A DNA stretch of 64,000 nucleotides from Mesorhizobium sp. (GCA_004020315.1 SAQG01000018.1:1-64000); one strand, 5' to 3'. Numbered from the stretch's first letter, positions 9,003-17,227 are shown. Numbers and translations are program-made. Notes: generated by a model from the sequence alone, not told the origin.

Positions 9003-10448
9003 CTATCGAACGAGGATGTTGCGGAATTGCCATGGATCGTTTTTGTCGAGGTCTTCCGGGAACAGACCAGGGCGGTTATCGAGCGGCGTCCAGTCCGTGT
9101 AGTAGCCCTTGATCGGTCCGAGATAGGGTGACTGCACTTCCAGGCAGCGCCTGTAGTCCATCTCGTCCGCCTCGACGATGCCGGCCTCGGGATTTTCCAG
9201 CGCCCAGACCATGCCCGCCAGCACTGCCGACGTGACCTGCATGCCCGTGGCGTTCTGATAAGGCGCCAGCTTGCGCGCCTCCGCCAGCGACAGCTGCGAG
9301 CCGTACCAATAGGCGTTCTTGTCGTGGCCGTAGAGCAGCACGCCGAGCTCGTCGACACCATCGACCAGTTCGTTTTCATCGAGCACGTGATGCACCGGTT
9401 GTGCCTTGCCGGCGGCACCGAACATCTCGTGCAGCGACAGCACGGCATCGTTGCAGGGATGGTAGGCGTAGTGACAGGTCGGGCGATATTGAACCTTGCC
9501 CTTCTTGCCGCGCAGGGTGAAGAAGTCGGCGATCGAGATCGACTCGTTGTGTGTCACCAGGAAGCCGTATTGCGGGCCCGGCGTCGGGCACCAGCTGTGC
9601 ACACGCGTGTTGGCGCCCGGCTGCTCCAGATAGATCGCGGCTTTCGAGCCATGCTTGTGCTTCTTGCCGTTCTTCGGCATCCACGTCTCATGCGTGCCCC
9701 AGCCGAGCTCGGCCGGCTGCAGGCCTTCCGAGATGAAGCCTTCGACCGACCAGGTGTTCCAGAACACGTTCATCGGCTTCGGCTTCTTGGTGCGCTGTGT
9801 GTCGCGCTCGGCGATGTGGATACCCTTGACGCCCGCCTTCTTCATCAGCTTGGCCCAACCTTCGCGATCATGCTGCGCGGGTTCCGAGAACTCGAGGCCA
9901 AGATCGGTGGCGAGGTTGACCAGCGCCTGCTTGACGAACCACGAGACCATGCCTGGATTGGCGCCGCAGGTGGAAATTGCGGTCGCCCCGCCGGGGTGCG
10001 CGTGCTTTTCCTCGATCATCGATTCCCGCAGAGCGTAGTTGGTGCGGCTGGCAGTGTCGGCCTTGGTGTCGAAATAGAAGCCGAGCCATGGCTCGACGAC
10101 GGTGTCGATGTAAAGCACACCCAGCTTGCGACAGAGCCGCATCAAATCCACTGAGCCGGTGTCGACCGACAGGTTGACGCAAAAGCCCTGGCCGCCACCT
10201 TTGGTCAGCAGCGGGATCAGCAGCTTCTTGTAGTTCTTCTTGGTCACCGCATCCTGCATGAAAGTGATGTTGCGCTCGTCGAGCAGCTTGCGATCGGTAT
10301 CGCGCGGGTCGATAACCGTCATGCGCGACTTGTCGAACTTGAAATGGCGCTCGATCAGCGGCAGCGTTCCCCGTCCGATCGAGCCGAAGCCGATCATCAC
10401 GACAGGGCCGGTGATCTCACCGTAAACGGGCCAGTTTTCATTCGCCAT
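9003..10448 (-). CDS. hss: Homospermidine synthase
   Basis: A 481-residue cytoplasmic enzyme beginning MANENWPVYGEITGPVVMIGFG, with a Rossmann NAD-binding motif GFGSIGRGTLPL near residue 20. The family hallmark regions follow: DTVVEPWLGFYFD, STCGANPGMVSWFVKQAL and the tail that forms the active-site lid. It makes homospermidine from putrescine (two putrescines, or spermidine plus putrescine), releasing ammonia or diaminopropane; homospermidine is a main polyamine of rhizobia. The internal ATG at 10448 is preferred because of an upstream GAGGGAG and the family's usual start; the open frame extends to 10490. The ornithine decarboxylase at 37641 could supply putrescine. Confidence 0.95.
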   Translation of the reverse strand: MANENWPVYGEITGPVVMIGFGSIGRGTLPLIERHFKFDKSRMTVIDPRDTDRKLLDERNITFMQDAVTKKNYKKLLIPLLTKGGGQGFCVNLSVDTGSVDLMRLCRKLGVLYIDTVVEPWLGFYFDTKADTASRTNYALRESMIEEKHAHPGGATAISTCGANPGMVSWFVKQALVNLATDLGLEFSEPAQHDREGWAKLMKKAGVKGIHIAERDTQRTKKPKPMNVFWNTWSVEGFISEGLQPAELGWGTHETWMPKNGKKHKHGSKAAIYLEQPGANTRVHSWCPTPGPQYGFLVTHNESISIADFFTLRGKKGKVQYRPTCHYAYHPCNDAVLSLHEMFGAAGKAQPVHHVLDENELVDGVDELGVLLYGHDKNAYWYGSQLSLAEARKLAPYQNATGMQVTSAVLAGMVWALENPEAGIVEADEMDYRRCLEVQSPYLGPIKGYYTDWTPLDNRPGLFPEDLDKNDPWQFRNILVR

Positions 10449-10771
10449 TTTATCGATTACTCCCTCAGATAGGCTGAAAAGCCGGGGCATTTTTTGCCGG
10501 ACGGCCCAGCGCTACAACCACAGATCATTGTCATAAACCAGCGAAAAACAGCGAGCTAGGCCGCATTCGCCATGTGGTTAAGGGACGACCAGCCAATCGT
10601 GGCCGTCAGGACCTTGTAGTCGCGTTGGGCAAAGTCGAGCGCCGGCAAAGATGCGGCGAGCATTGGCCCGTCGACGGTTCCCGATCCGAGCCACAGCCCT
10701 ATGCCTCGGTGACTCCTATTGCCCCACCCACAGCTTTGGCCGACCGGCCAACAACCTGCGGATGCGCCGAT
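10449..10771. other. Intergenic stretch with a possible coding remnant
   Basis: This 323-base gap separates hss from the small Cys protein gene. The hss promoter should lie at its left end. On the minus strand one frame ending at the TAG at 10556-10558 reads as a plausible protein tail of roughly 40 residues (containing LPALDFAQRDYKVLTAT), but no start, ribosome binding site or family was recognised. No RNA gene or terminator was seen. Confidence 0.35.
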
Positions 10772-11035
10772 CTATTCACCTTGCGGCAGATCGTGCGAGG
10801 TCACATCGGCGATTGCCTTGCGAACCCGGATCGTCTCGATTTTCTCGCCGGGACGCATTATGCCGATCACCGTTTCGATGTCGGGACAGCCATCTTTGCG
10901 GCATACGAGCTCGGTGACGGACACGACGATATCGTCATCGAGCCCGCCGGCCTTGCGAACCCAGACCTTGATCTGTCTGGTCTTCTCCGGAAGGGCAAGG
11001 CCGCGCGGGGCGAGTGGGTTCGCGAGACGGTTCAT
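10772..11035 (-). CDS. Small conserved protein with Cys motif in zinc operon
   Basis: About 87 residues beginning MNRLANPLAPRGLAL, ending in DLPQGE. The core VSVTELVCRKDGCPDIET holds two cysteines spaced CxxxxC, followed by a conserved-looking TVIGIMRPGEKIETIRVRK segment. I recognise the pattern from small uncharacterised proteins found beside metal genes but cannot assign a function. It lies about 80 bases downstream of the COG0523 GTPase on the same strand, so it is probably co-transcribed with zur and that GTPase and tied to zinc limitation. The ATG at 11035 with GGAACGGGA upstream is preferred to a TTG at 11077. Confidence 0.6.
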   Translation of the reverse strand: MNRLANPLAPRGLALPEKTRQIKVWVRKAGGLDDDIVVSVTELVCRKDGCPDIETVIGIMRPGEKIETIRVRKAIADVTSHDLPQGE

Positions 11036-11116
11036 ATACAATCCCGTTCCGAAGACGAAGACGCTCGGGCTGACCAAAGGGAAAAAGGACGCGCGCTCTC
11101 GTCGGCCTTGCCGAAC

Positions 11117-12121
11117 CTATGCATTCAGGGCCTCTACGGACTCCACGTCGGCACGGCATTTGAGGAAGCCATCTTCAATCAGGCCTTTGGGCAGGTTGCG
11201 GCCGATAAACACCAAACGGCTCACGCGCTTCTCCCCGTCTTTCCAAGGGCGCTGGTGGTCGCCTTCGAGCAGCATGTGGACGGCCTGAACGACAAAGCGG
11301 TCTTCATCGCCCTTGAACGCCAGGATGCCTTTCATGCGCAGCATGTCGATGCCGAATTTCTGCGTGATCATCTGGATCCACGGCAAGAACTTGCGCGGAT
11401 CGATCGCAGCTTCCGTGACGAGGGAAAAGCTGGTGACGTGATCGTCATGCTCATGCTCGTGTTCCGCGTCGAGAAAGTCCGGCTCGACTTCGAGGACACG
11501 GTTCAGATCGAACGCGCCGCGATCCAGAACCTCGTCGAGTGGAACATTGCAACGTATGGAATGCTTGATCGCAGCCGTCGGGTTGATCCTGCGAATGCGC
11601 GCCTCCACTGCTTTGAGTTCGGCCGGCGCCACCAGGTCGGTCTTGTTCAGTATGACGATATCGGCGAAGGCGAGTTGCTCCTGCGCCTCGTGCGCATGAT
11701 CCAATTCGCCGAGGAGATGCTTCGCATCGGCGACGGTGACGATCGCATCGAGTTTCGTCTTCTGCCTCACATCGTCGTCGACGAAGAAGGTCTGGGCGAC
11801 GGGTGCGGGATCGGCAAGGCCGGTCGTCTCGATCAGGATGGCGTCGAAACGGTCCCTGCGCCGCATCAAGCTCTCAATGATACGGATCAGGTCGCCGCGC
11901 ACCGTGCAGCAGATGCAGCCGTTGTTCATCTCGAAGACCTCTTCGTCGGTATCGACGATGAGGTCGTTGTCGATGCCAACCTCGCCGAACTCGTTGACGA
12001 TCACGGCATAGCGCTTGCCATGCTGTTCGGACAGGATGCGGTTGAGCAGCGTCGTCTTGCCGGCGCCGAGGTAACCGGTAAGAACCGTGACGGGCATTTG
12101 CTGGGAGGTTTCAAGAGGCAT
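11117..12121 (-). CDS. COG0523 (CobW/ZigA-type) metallochaperone GTPase
   Basis: 334 residues. The P-loop is GYLGAGKTTLLN near residue 16, the G3 region lies around ETTGLADPAP, and NKTD marks the guanine-specificity site. The zinc-binding signature GCICC is present near residue 70. A His/Glu-rich loop (EHEHEHDD) precedes the C-terminal CobW_C domain. The family delivers metals to target proteins using GTP. Its position just downstream of zur and beside a Zur-type operator argues for a zinc-limitation chaperone. The start has a GGAGAAG site. The spacing to zur is 84 bases, consistent with one operon. Confidence 0.88.
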   Translation of the reverse strand: MPLETSQQMPVTVLTGYLGAGKTTLLNRILSEQHGKRYAVIVNEFGEVGIDNDLIVDTDEEVFEMNNGCICCTVRGDLIRIIESLMRRRDRFDAILIETTGLADPAPVAQTFFVDDDVRQKTKLDAIVTVADAKHLLGELDHAHEAQEQLAFADIVILNKTDLVAPAELKAVEARIRRINPTAAIKHSIRCNVPLDEVLDRGAFDLNRVLEVEPDFLDAEHEHEHDDHVTSFSLVTEAAIDPRKFLPWIQMITQKFGIDMLRMKGILAFKGDEDRFVVQAVHMLLEGDHQRPWKDGEKRVSRLVFIGRNLPKGLIEDGFLKCRADVESVEALNA

Positions 12122-12205
12122 GGTCTTCTCCGGATGTTGGATTGCGGATTTCGGCTGGGTTCAGGCGCGAGCCAATTGGATCGCCGTGGACGGAAGGCGG
12201 GCGGC

Positions 12206-12589
12206 TCATCGATGCGCGCAGGCCTCGCATAGACCCGAAAGCTCCACCGTGGCCGACTTGGTTCGGAAGCCCTGCCGTCGGGCAATCCGGCGCAGCACCC
12301 GCTCCAATGCCGGGTCGTGAACTTCACTTGCCCGCCCGCAATTCGCGCAGATTGCAAAAGCGGCGCGCCCATGGCTGCCGCATTCGCTGTGGACGCAGAG
12401 CGCAAACGCGCTCAGGCTCTCGATCCGGTGAACCAGACCCTCCTCGATGAGCTGATCCAGGGCGCGATAGATCTGTAGCGGTGAGCGGAGCCCTTCCTGG
12501 CGAAGAAGTCCAAGCAGTTCGTAGGCCCCCATCGGCCTGTCGAAGCGCGTCAGCGCGTCGAGAACCAGCTGCTGGTTGCGTCCAGGCAT
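12206..12589 (-). CDS. zur: Zinc uptake regulator Zur (Fur family)
   Basis: About 127 residues beginning MPGRNQQLVLDAL. An N-terminal winged helix (about 1-75; RPMGAYELLGLLRQEG, SPLQIYRALDQLIEEGLVH) is followed by a dimerisation/metal domain with CVHSECGSHG, FAICANCGRASEVHD and a C-terminal LSGLCEAC, giving the two CxxC-type pairs of the structural zinc site. Zur represses zinc-uptake genes when zinc is sufficient. The ATG at 12589 (GAGGG upstream) is preferred to a GTG at 12625. It is divergent from the azt genes, with a palindromic operator between them. Confidence 0.9.
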   Translation of the reverse strand: MPGRNQQLVLDALTRFDRPMGAYELLGLLRQEGLRSPLQIYRALDQLIEEGLVHRIESLSAFALCVHSECGSHGRAAFAICANCGRASEVHDPALERVLRRIARRQGFRTKSATVELSGLCEACAHR

Positions 12590-12639
12590 CCGCTGTTCCC
12601 TCGTGTTCCAGGCAGTTTTGAGCACAACGGCGACCGCTA

Positions 12640-12652
12640 GTTATATTATAAC
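12640..12652. promoter_or_regulatory. Zur box (perfect 13-base palindrome)
   Basis: GTTATATTATAAC is a perfect palindrome around one central base, in the zur/azt divergent region. It agrees with the AT-rich GTTATAnTATAAC-type Zur operators of alphaproteobacteria, recalled from knowledge of the family. It lies about 50 bases upstream of the zur start. Confidence 0.75.
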
Positions 12653-12670
12653 ATTTTTGATTGACGAACG

Positions 12671-12683
12671 TGATAACATAACA
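12671..12683. promoter_or_regulatory. Second, imperfect Zur-like site
   Basis: TGATAACATAACA is an imperfect version of the same palindrome, 18 bases past the first, and lies on the azt side. A TTGACG at 12661-12666 could be the -35 element of the forward promoter, which would place this site between -35 and -10. Weaker evidence than for the first box. Confidence 0.45.
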
Positions 12684-12738
12684 TAACGAATCGTCAAGAG
12701 CGGGGCTGACTTTGATGTCTCCCGCGGAGATGGATCGA

Positions 12739-12927
12739 ATGGCCGCCTGTGTGATCGTTCAAAACCTGACGCTGGGCCACAACAGCCATTCCGCCGTGCA
12801 TCACCGTGATGGGATCGTCCGGCCCGGCGATCATCTGCCGGCGGGCACGATCTACATTCCTTCTATCTCTGCCGGGACGCGCGGCTGTTCGCCACGCGTC
12901 CGGCATATCTCCCACAGAACCGCTTGA
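12739..12927 (+). pseudogene. Remnant of ABC ATPase aztA (and possibly aztB) upstream of aztC
   Basis: A frame of 62 codons starts at ATG 12739 with a GGAG site 9 bases upstream. Its first 31 residues, MAACVIVQNLTLGHNSHSAV then HHRDGIVRPGD, read like the very start of an AztA/ZnuC-type ABC ATPase, but no Walker A, signature or Walker B follows. The next 30 codons (from LPAGTIYIPSI) may be the last residues of the AztB permease, though this is tentative. In the known aztABCD order, ATPase and permease genes precede aztC; here about 1.5 kb appears deleted. The stop lies 16 bases before the aztC start. Confidence 0.5.
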
Positions 12928-12943
12928 ACAAGGAGTTGATCGA

Positions 12944-13927
12944 ATGTCCAGGACGCTGAAGCTTGCCGCCGTGATAGGCGCTATGACATCGTTGCCAATC
13001 ACCCCGTCGGTGGCCGCGGCCGAGAACCTCAAGGTTGTCGCCAGTTTCTCGATTATCGCCGATTTCGCCAAGAATGTCGGCGGCGACCGTGTCGACATCA
13101 TCACGCTGGTCGGCCCGAATGGTGACGCCCATGTCTACGAACCGAAGCCGGCCGACGCGGCCACCGTCGGTTCGGCCGACGTGGTGCTGGTCAACGGCCT
13201 CCAGTTCGAGGGCTTCCTCCAGCGTCTCGTCGAGGCGAGCGCGACGAAGGCGCCGGTCGTGGAATTGACCAAAGGCGGCGAGGTGTTGCGCAACACCGGG
13301 GAAGAAGGTCACCACGATCAGGATAAAGCCGCCGAGGGCGGGGAAGGGCACGCCGCGGCGGAAGAGGGCCATGAGGAAGGGCACCATCATCACGGCGAGT
13401 CCGATCCCCATGCATGGCAGTCCGTGCATAATGCCGAACTCTATGTTAAGAACATCGCCGATGCCTTCTGTGCCGCCGATGCGGCCGGCTGTGACACCTA
13501 CCGGGCCAATGCCGAATCATACGGCCAGCAGCTCGATGCACTGGAAGCGGAGATCAAGGCTGCCGTAGCCGAGATCCCCGAGGACAAGCGCACGATCATC
13601 ACCTCCCACGACGCCTATGGGTATTTCGAGCACGAATACGGCATAAAATTCCTCGCACCAGAGGGCGTCTCCACCGAATCTGAGGCTTCAGCCTCCGACG
13701 TCGCGGCCCTCATCAAACAGATCAGGCAAGACAAGGCTTCGGCTATTTTCGTGGAAAACGTCACCAATCCGCGCCTGATCGAGCAGATCGCCAGCGAGAC
13801 GGGCCTGAAAGTCGGCGGTGAACTCTACTCCGACGCCCTATCGGATAAGAACGGCCCGGCTGCGACCTATCTCGAGATGATGCGGCACAACATCACGACG
13901 ATCAAAGGCGCGATCCTCGGAAGCTGA
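12944..13927 (+). CDS. aztC: Zinc ABC transporter substrate-binding protein AztC
   Basis: 327 residues with signal peptide (MSRTLKLAAVIGAMTSLPIT..AAA). It has the cluster A-I fold of zinc-binding proteins: VVASFSIIADFAKNVGGDRV, a metal histidine in GPNGDAHVYEPKP, a mobile His/Glu-rich loop (about 120-150, GHEEGHHHHGESDPHAWQ), a second ligand in ITSHDAYGYFEHEYG, and a C-terminal GGELYSDALS with the carboxylate ligand. It would bind zinc in the periplasm. AAGGAG sits 8 bases before the ATG at 12944; the frame is open upstream to 12806 but without support. Its partner aztD follows, while the ATPase and permease are missing locally. Confidence 0.88.
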   Translation: MSRTLKLAAVIGAMTSLPITPSVAAAENLKVVASFSIIADFAKNVGGDRVDIITLVGPNGDAHVYEPKPADAATVGSADVVLVNGLQFEGFLQRLVEASATKAPVVELTKGGEVLRNTGEEGHHDQDKAAEGGEGHAAAEEGHEEGHHHHGESDPHAWQSVHNAELYVKNIADAFCAADAAGCDTYRANAESYGQQLDALEAEIKAAVAEIPEDKRTIITSHDAYGYFEHEYGIKFLAPEGVSTESEASASDVAALIKQIRQDKASAIFVENVTNPRLIEQIASETGLKVGGELYSDALSDKNGPAATYLEMMRHNITTIKGAILGS

Positions 13928-13945
13928 CCGCCACCCCTACGATGG

Positions 13946-13968
13946 AAAGGCGGAGCAATCCGCCTTTT
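13946..13968 (+). terminator. Intra-operon terminator between aztC and aztD
   Basis: The stem AAAGGCGGA/TCCGCCTTT has a 4-base loop followed by T, located 18 bases after the aztC stop. It could lower read-through into aztD or stabilise the aztC message. Confidence 0.7.
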
Positions 13969-13980
13969 GTCGACCAATCA

Positions 13981-13993
13981 GTTGCGTAATAAC
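13981..13993. promoter_or_regulatory. Possible Zur-like site before aztD
   Basis: GTTGCGTAATAAC matches the upstream Zur palindrome at 9 of 13 positions and sits 18 bases before the aztD start, right after the internal terminator. It may mark a separate zinc-controlled promoter for aztD. Similarity by eye only. Confidence 0.3.
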
Positions 13994-14010
13994 ATTCAAG
14001 GAGAATACCC

Positions 14011-15222
14011 GTGAGGACCAATTGGGCGTCAGCCACGGCCATCGCGCTGCTTCTGTCTCTATCAACAAGTGCTGCCCATGCCGAGGAGGTGACCGCCTGG
14101 CGCCTCTTCATCTCGGATCACGCGGACCCGAAGGTAACCGTAATCGATGCTGTCGATGGCGGAAAGCTCGACACGTTCCAGATCAAAGGACCGGCGTCGC
14201 TCCATCGCAGCGAAAGCGGCCGGACCGTGTTCGCCGTGCAGGGCTCAGCCGGCGTCGTCACAGGGATTGCGAGCGGCATTTCCTTCGAGGACCACGGCGA
14301 ACACGGCGACATCGACGTCGAAGCGCCGAAGCTTGCCGGGGTCGAGATCGCAGGCGAGAAGCCGTCGCATTTCGTCGATCACGACGGGGACTTCGCCGTT
14401 TTTTTCGACGGCGAAGGTGTCGCCCGCATCATTTCCGAGAAGGCGGTCCTCGAGGGCAAATCGGATTTCAGGGAGCTGAAGACGGACGCGCCGCAGCACG
14501 GCGTCGCAGTCGCCTATGGCTCCCATGTCCTCCTGTCGGAGCCGAACAGGGAAAAACCGGACGAACTCCCGGTCGGCATCAGGGTCGCTGACAAGGCCGG
14601 AGCGCAGGTCGGCGGCATCCACGCCTGCCCCGACCTTCACGGGGAGGCGTCTTCCGGCAATATCCTGGCTTTCGCCTGCGCGACCGGCCTGCTTGTCGTC
14701 ACCCATGGCGACGGCAGCCCAGCAATCCGTCATCTGCCCTATTCCGACAGCTTGCCGGACGGCAAAACGACGACGCTGATCGGCGGCAGAGGCCTGCAAT
14801 ATTTCCTAGGCAACTACGGCGCCGACAAGGTGGTGCTGATCGATCCGACGATCGAGAGCGACGCATTCCGGCTGATCAGCCTTCCGACGCGCCGCGTGCA
14901 TTTCGCGGTCGATCCCGTTCGCGCCAAGTTCGCCTACGTCTTCACCGAGGACGGCCAGCTTCACCAGCTCGACGTGGTCAAGGGGGAGATCGCAAGCTCG
15001 CTCAAGTTGACCGGTCCCTATTCGATGGACGGTCATTGGAACGACCCGAGGCCGCGTATCGCGGTCGCCGGCGACAGGATCGTGGTCACTGATCCTCTGC
15101 AAGGTGTGCTGCATCTCGTTGACGCGACGTCGTTCCAGAAAACCGGCGACATTGCTGTCGAAGGCAAACCCTTCAATATCGTTTCCGTCGGCGGCTCCGG
15201 TCAGACCCACGAAGGCGAATAG
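14011..15222 (+). CDS. aztD: Periplasmic zinc metallochaperone AztD
   Basis: 403 residues starting at a GTG with AAGGAG upstream, and a signal peptide ending near SAAHAEE. The rest is a repeated beta-rich propeller-like protein with many Asp/His segments, including an early FEDHGEHGDIDVE and SHFVDHDGDFAVFFDGEG, ACPDLHGEASSGN, VTHGDGS and SLPTRRVHFAVDPV. This layout matches AztD, which hands zinc to AztC in the periplasm (known from Paracoccus). Its pairing with aztC and Zur supports the call. It is followed by a terminator. Confidence 0.85.
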   Translation: MRTNWASATAIALLLSLSTSAAHAEEVTAWRLFISDHADPKVTVIDAVDGGKLDTFQIKGPASLHRSESGRTVFAVQGSAGVVTGIASGISFEDHGEHGDIDVEAPKLAGVEIAGEKPSHFVDHDGDFAVFFDGEGVARIISEKAVLEGKSDFRELKTDAPQHGVAVAYGSHVLLSEPNREKPDELPVGIRVADKAGAQVGGIHACPDLHGEASSGNILAFACATGLLVVTHGDGSPAIRHLPYSDSLPDGKTTTLIGGRGLQYFLGNYGADKVVLIDPTIESDAFRLISLPTRRVHFAVDPVRAKFAYVFTEDGQLHQLDVVKGEIASSLKLTGPYSMDGHWNDPRPRIAVAGDRIVVTDPLQGVLHLVDATSFQKTGDIAVEGKPFNIVSVGGSGQTHEGE

Positions 15223-15243
15223 TCGCTCCTCCCAAGCGGCTGA

Positions 15244-15281
15244 GATGCGTCCGGCCCATTCTTTCCCGGGCCGGCCGCATC
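15244..15281 (+). terminator. Terminator after aztD
   Basis: A long stem, GATGCG-CCGGCCC pairing with GGGCCGG-CGCATC with one internal mismatch and a 10-base loop, is followed by CTTCTCC. It lies 21 bases after the aztD stop. Confidence 0.65.
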
Positions 15282-15351
15282 TTCTCCAACTCGCAAGGGA
15301 AACCATCCTTGAGACACAGCCATGGGGCGTGTCGTCCGGTACCGGTCGCGT

Positions 15352-16014
15352 TCAGCCCAGCCGTGCCGGGATCAATCCGCGCAGTGAATTGCCGACGAAC
15401 AGTGCTTTGGCCGACTTCAGATCATCCAAGGTGTAGATTGCTTCGCGGGCGCGGCCTTCATCCAGCAATTCGCCGCGCAATACGCCAGGCAGCAGGCCGC
15501 AATCGAGCCGCGGCGTTGCCAGCACGCCGTCGCCGAAATCGGAAAAGAGATTGGTGATCGTGCCCTCACAGATTTCGCCACGCTCGTTGGCAAGCAGCAC
15601 CTCATCGGCCCGACTGATCAGATATTCGGCGCGCGCCCGCTGATAGGTGTCCCGGCGGCTCGTCTTGTGGCGCAGCAGCGTGTCGCTAGAATCGAGCCGC
15701 ACCCGCGCCAGTTGCAGCCTCCACACCTTGTCAGCTGCATGCGGCTCATAAGGCAGCGCCGAGATCGTCACCTTGCCGCTGCGCGACAGGACAAGGCGTG
15801 TGCGCAAGGCTATGTCCGGCCGGTCGACCGCGTTCCTGAGCATCTCACCGACCTTCTGCGGATCGCAGGCAAAACCCAGTTCGGCTGCCGAGCCATAAAG
15901 GCGTGCCAAATGGCGGTCGAAACGGAGGAAGCCCTGGCCCGGCTGCCAGCGCATGGTTTCGATCAGCTCGAAATCGGCGGTGTTCCCGTTGCGTAGCGCG
16001 CTTTCAGCAAGCAC
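15352..16014 (-). CDS. pabC: Aminotransferase class IV, 4-amino-4-deoxychorismate lyase-like
   Basis: About 220 residues: FELIETMRWQPGQGFLRFDRHL at the start, HKTSRRDTYQRA containing the PLP-lysine, EVLLANERGEICEGTITNLF and GLLPGVLRGELL, all class IV aminotransferase/ADC-lyase features. It would release 4-aminobenzoate for folate from the product of PabB. No ATG precedes the conserved start; the only standard in-frame start is the GTG at 16014, inside the end of pabB, giving a 52-base overlap and probable translational coupling. The exact start is uncertain. Confidence 0.82.
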   Translation of the reverse strand: MLAESALRNGNTADFELIETMRWQPGQGFLRFDRHLARLYGSAAELGFACDPQKVGEMLRNAVDRPDIALRTRLVLSRSGKVTISALPYEPHAADKVWRLQLARVRLDSSDTLLRHKTSRRDTYQRARAEYLISRADEVLLANERGEICEGTITNLFSDFGDGVLATPRLDCGLLPGVLRGELLDEGRAREAIYTLDDLKSAKALFVGNSLRGLIPARLG

Positions 16015-17108
16015 TCCTGATACTCCTCCTCGGCCGTCGAATCGAAGACGACGCCACCACCGACATTGTAGACGGCTTCGCCACTGGAAAAGAGCGATAT
16101 GGTGCGGATCGCCACCGAAAAGCGCATCGTGCCGCCGGGCGCGATCCAGCCGATGGCGCCGCAATAGACGTCGCGCGGCGTGGCTTCCAGATCGTGCAGG
16201 ATTTCCATGGCGCGGATTTTCGGGGCGCCGGTGATCGATCCGCATGGAAACAGCGCAGCGAAGATCTGGCGGATGGTGAGGTCGGGCAAGAGCCTGGCCC
16301 GCACGCGGCTCACCATCTGGTGGACGGTCGGGTAGCTCTCGATGCGGAAAAGTTCCGGCACCTCCAGCGTGCCGACCTCGCTGATCAGCGAGATGTCGTT
16401 GCGCAGGAGATCGACGATCATCCGGTTCTCAGCCTGGTTCTTCTCGTCATTGAGCAAGAACGCCTTCAGCCGCTTGTCCTCCGCCTTGGTCGCGCCGCGT
16501 GGGGCGGTGCCCTTCATCGGGTGGGTCTCGATCATCCCCTCGGCGTCGATCTCGAAGAACAGTTCGGGCGAACGCGACAAAACGACCGGATCGCCGAGCG
16601 CGATCAGCGCGCCGTATTTCACCGGCTGGCGCTCGGTCAGTGCATCGAAGGCGGCCAGCGGATCGCCCGACCACTGCGCATGAACCGGAAAGGTCAGATT
16701 GCCCTGATAGCAATCGCCCTTGCGAATGTGATTGTGGAGCCGCGCAAAGCGTTTTGCGTAATCTTCTGAAGACCAGGCAGCCCTTGCGTCGAAGATCGGA
16801 CCGTTGGTCGCCGGCGCGTTGCTGGGCACGACCGGCTGTCCGACAGGCGCGTCGAAGATCCCCAGGCAGACAAGCGGGGCGCGGCGTCCGCCCGGCAGCA
16901 GCGGAACGAGCTTCGGCTCGAGCAGGTAGCCGGCCTCGTAGGAGAAATAGCCGGCCAGCCATTTGCCGGCGTCATGCGCGGCCTGCGCAATTTCCAGCGC
17001 CGGCAGGAAATCCTCCGCCTCATGCGCGACGATGATGTCAGCCGGACGGTTGAAAACGAGCTGATGCGCGCGCTCGTCATTCCTGAAAATTGCAGAGGGC
17101 AGGGGCAT
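15963..17108 (-). CDS. pabB: Aminodeoxychorismate synthase component I
   Basis: 381 residues. A short N-terminal region precedes the chorismate-binding domain (about 120-375), which contains HNHIRKGDCYQGNLTFP, HPMKGTAPRG, NRMIVDLLRND, VHQMVSRVRA, PCGSITGAPK and the closing VGGGVVFDSTAEEEY. These are the PabB/TrpE active-site motifs. The enzyme aminates chorismate to 4-amino-4-deoxychorismate for folate. It is shorter than TrpE-type proteins, as expected for PabB. The downstream lyase gene overlaps, giving a two-gene folate operon. Confidence 0.93.
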   Translation of the reverse strand: MPLPSAIFRNDERAHQLVFNRPADIIVAHEAEDFLPALEIAQAAHDAGKWLAGYFSYEAGYLLEPKLVPLLPGGRRAPLVCLGIFDAPVGQPVVPSNAPATNGPIFDARAAWSSEDYAKRFARLHNHIRKGDCYQGNLTFPVHAQWSGDPLAAFDALTERQPVKYGALIALGDPVVLSRSPELFFEIDAEGMIETHPMKGTAPRGATKAEDKRLKAFLLNDEKNQAENRMIVDLLRNDISLISEVGTLEVPELFRIESYPTVHQMVSRVRARLLPDLTIRQIFAALFPCGSITGAPKIRAMEILHDLEATPRDVYCGAIGWIAPGGTMRFSVAIRTISLFSSGEAVYNVGGGVVFDSTAEEEYQECLLKARYATGTPPISS

Positions 17109-17227
17109 GGGACTCGGATGCTGCGATCGATGACGCCAGCTATCGCTCTATATGGGGGCTCGATCGCGCGCAATCGAGAGAGCGGCGTCTCTAGACGCAA
17201 AGGCAGCCTTGGTGGAAAAAGCAAATT

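Noticed and set aside
10574..12232. 552-codon forward open frame
   Set aside because: It is antisense to the COG0523 GTPase and has no domain; the minus-strand gene carries clear motifs.
12944..13927. Plain ZnuA instead of AztC
   Set aside because: The direct pairing with an AztD-type gene and the loop layout favour AztC, although the two families overlap.
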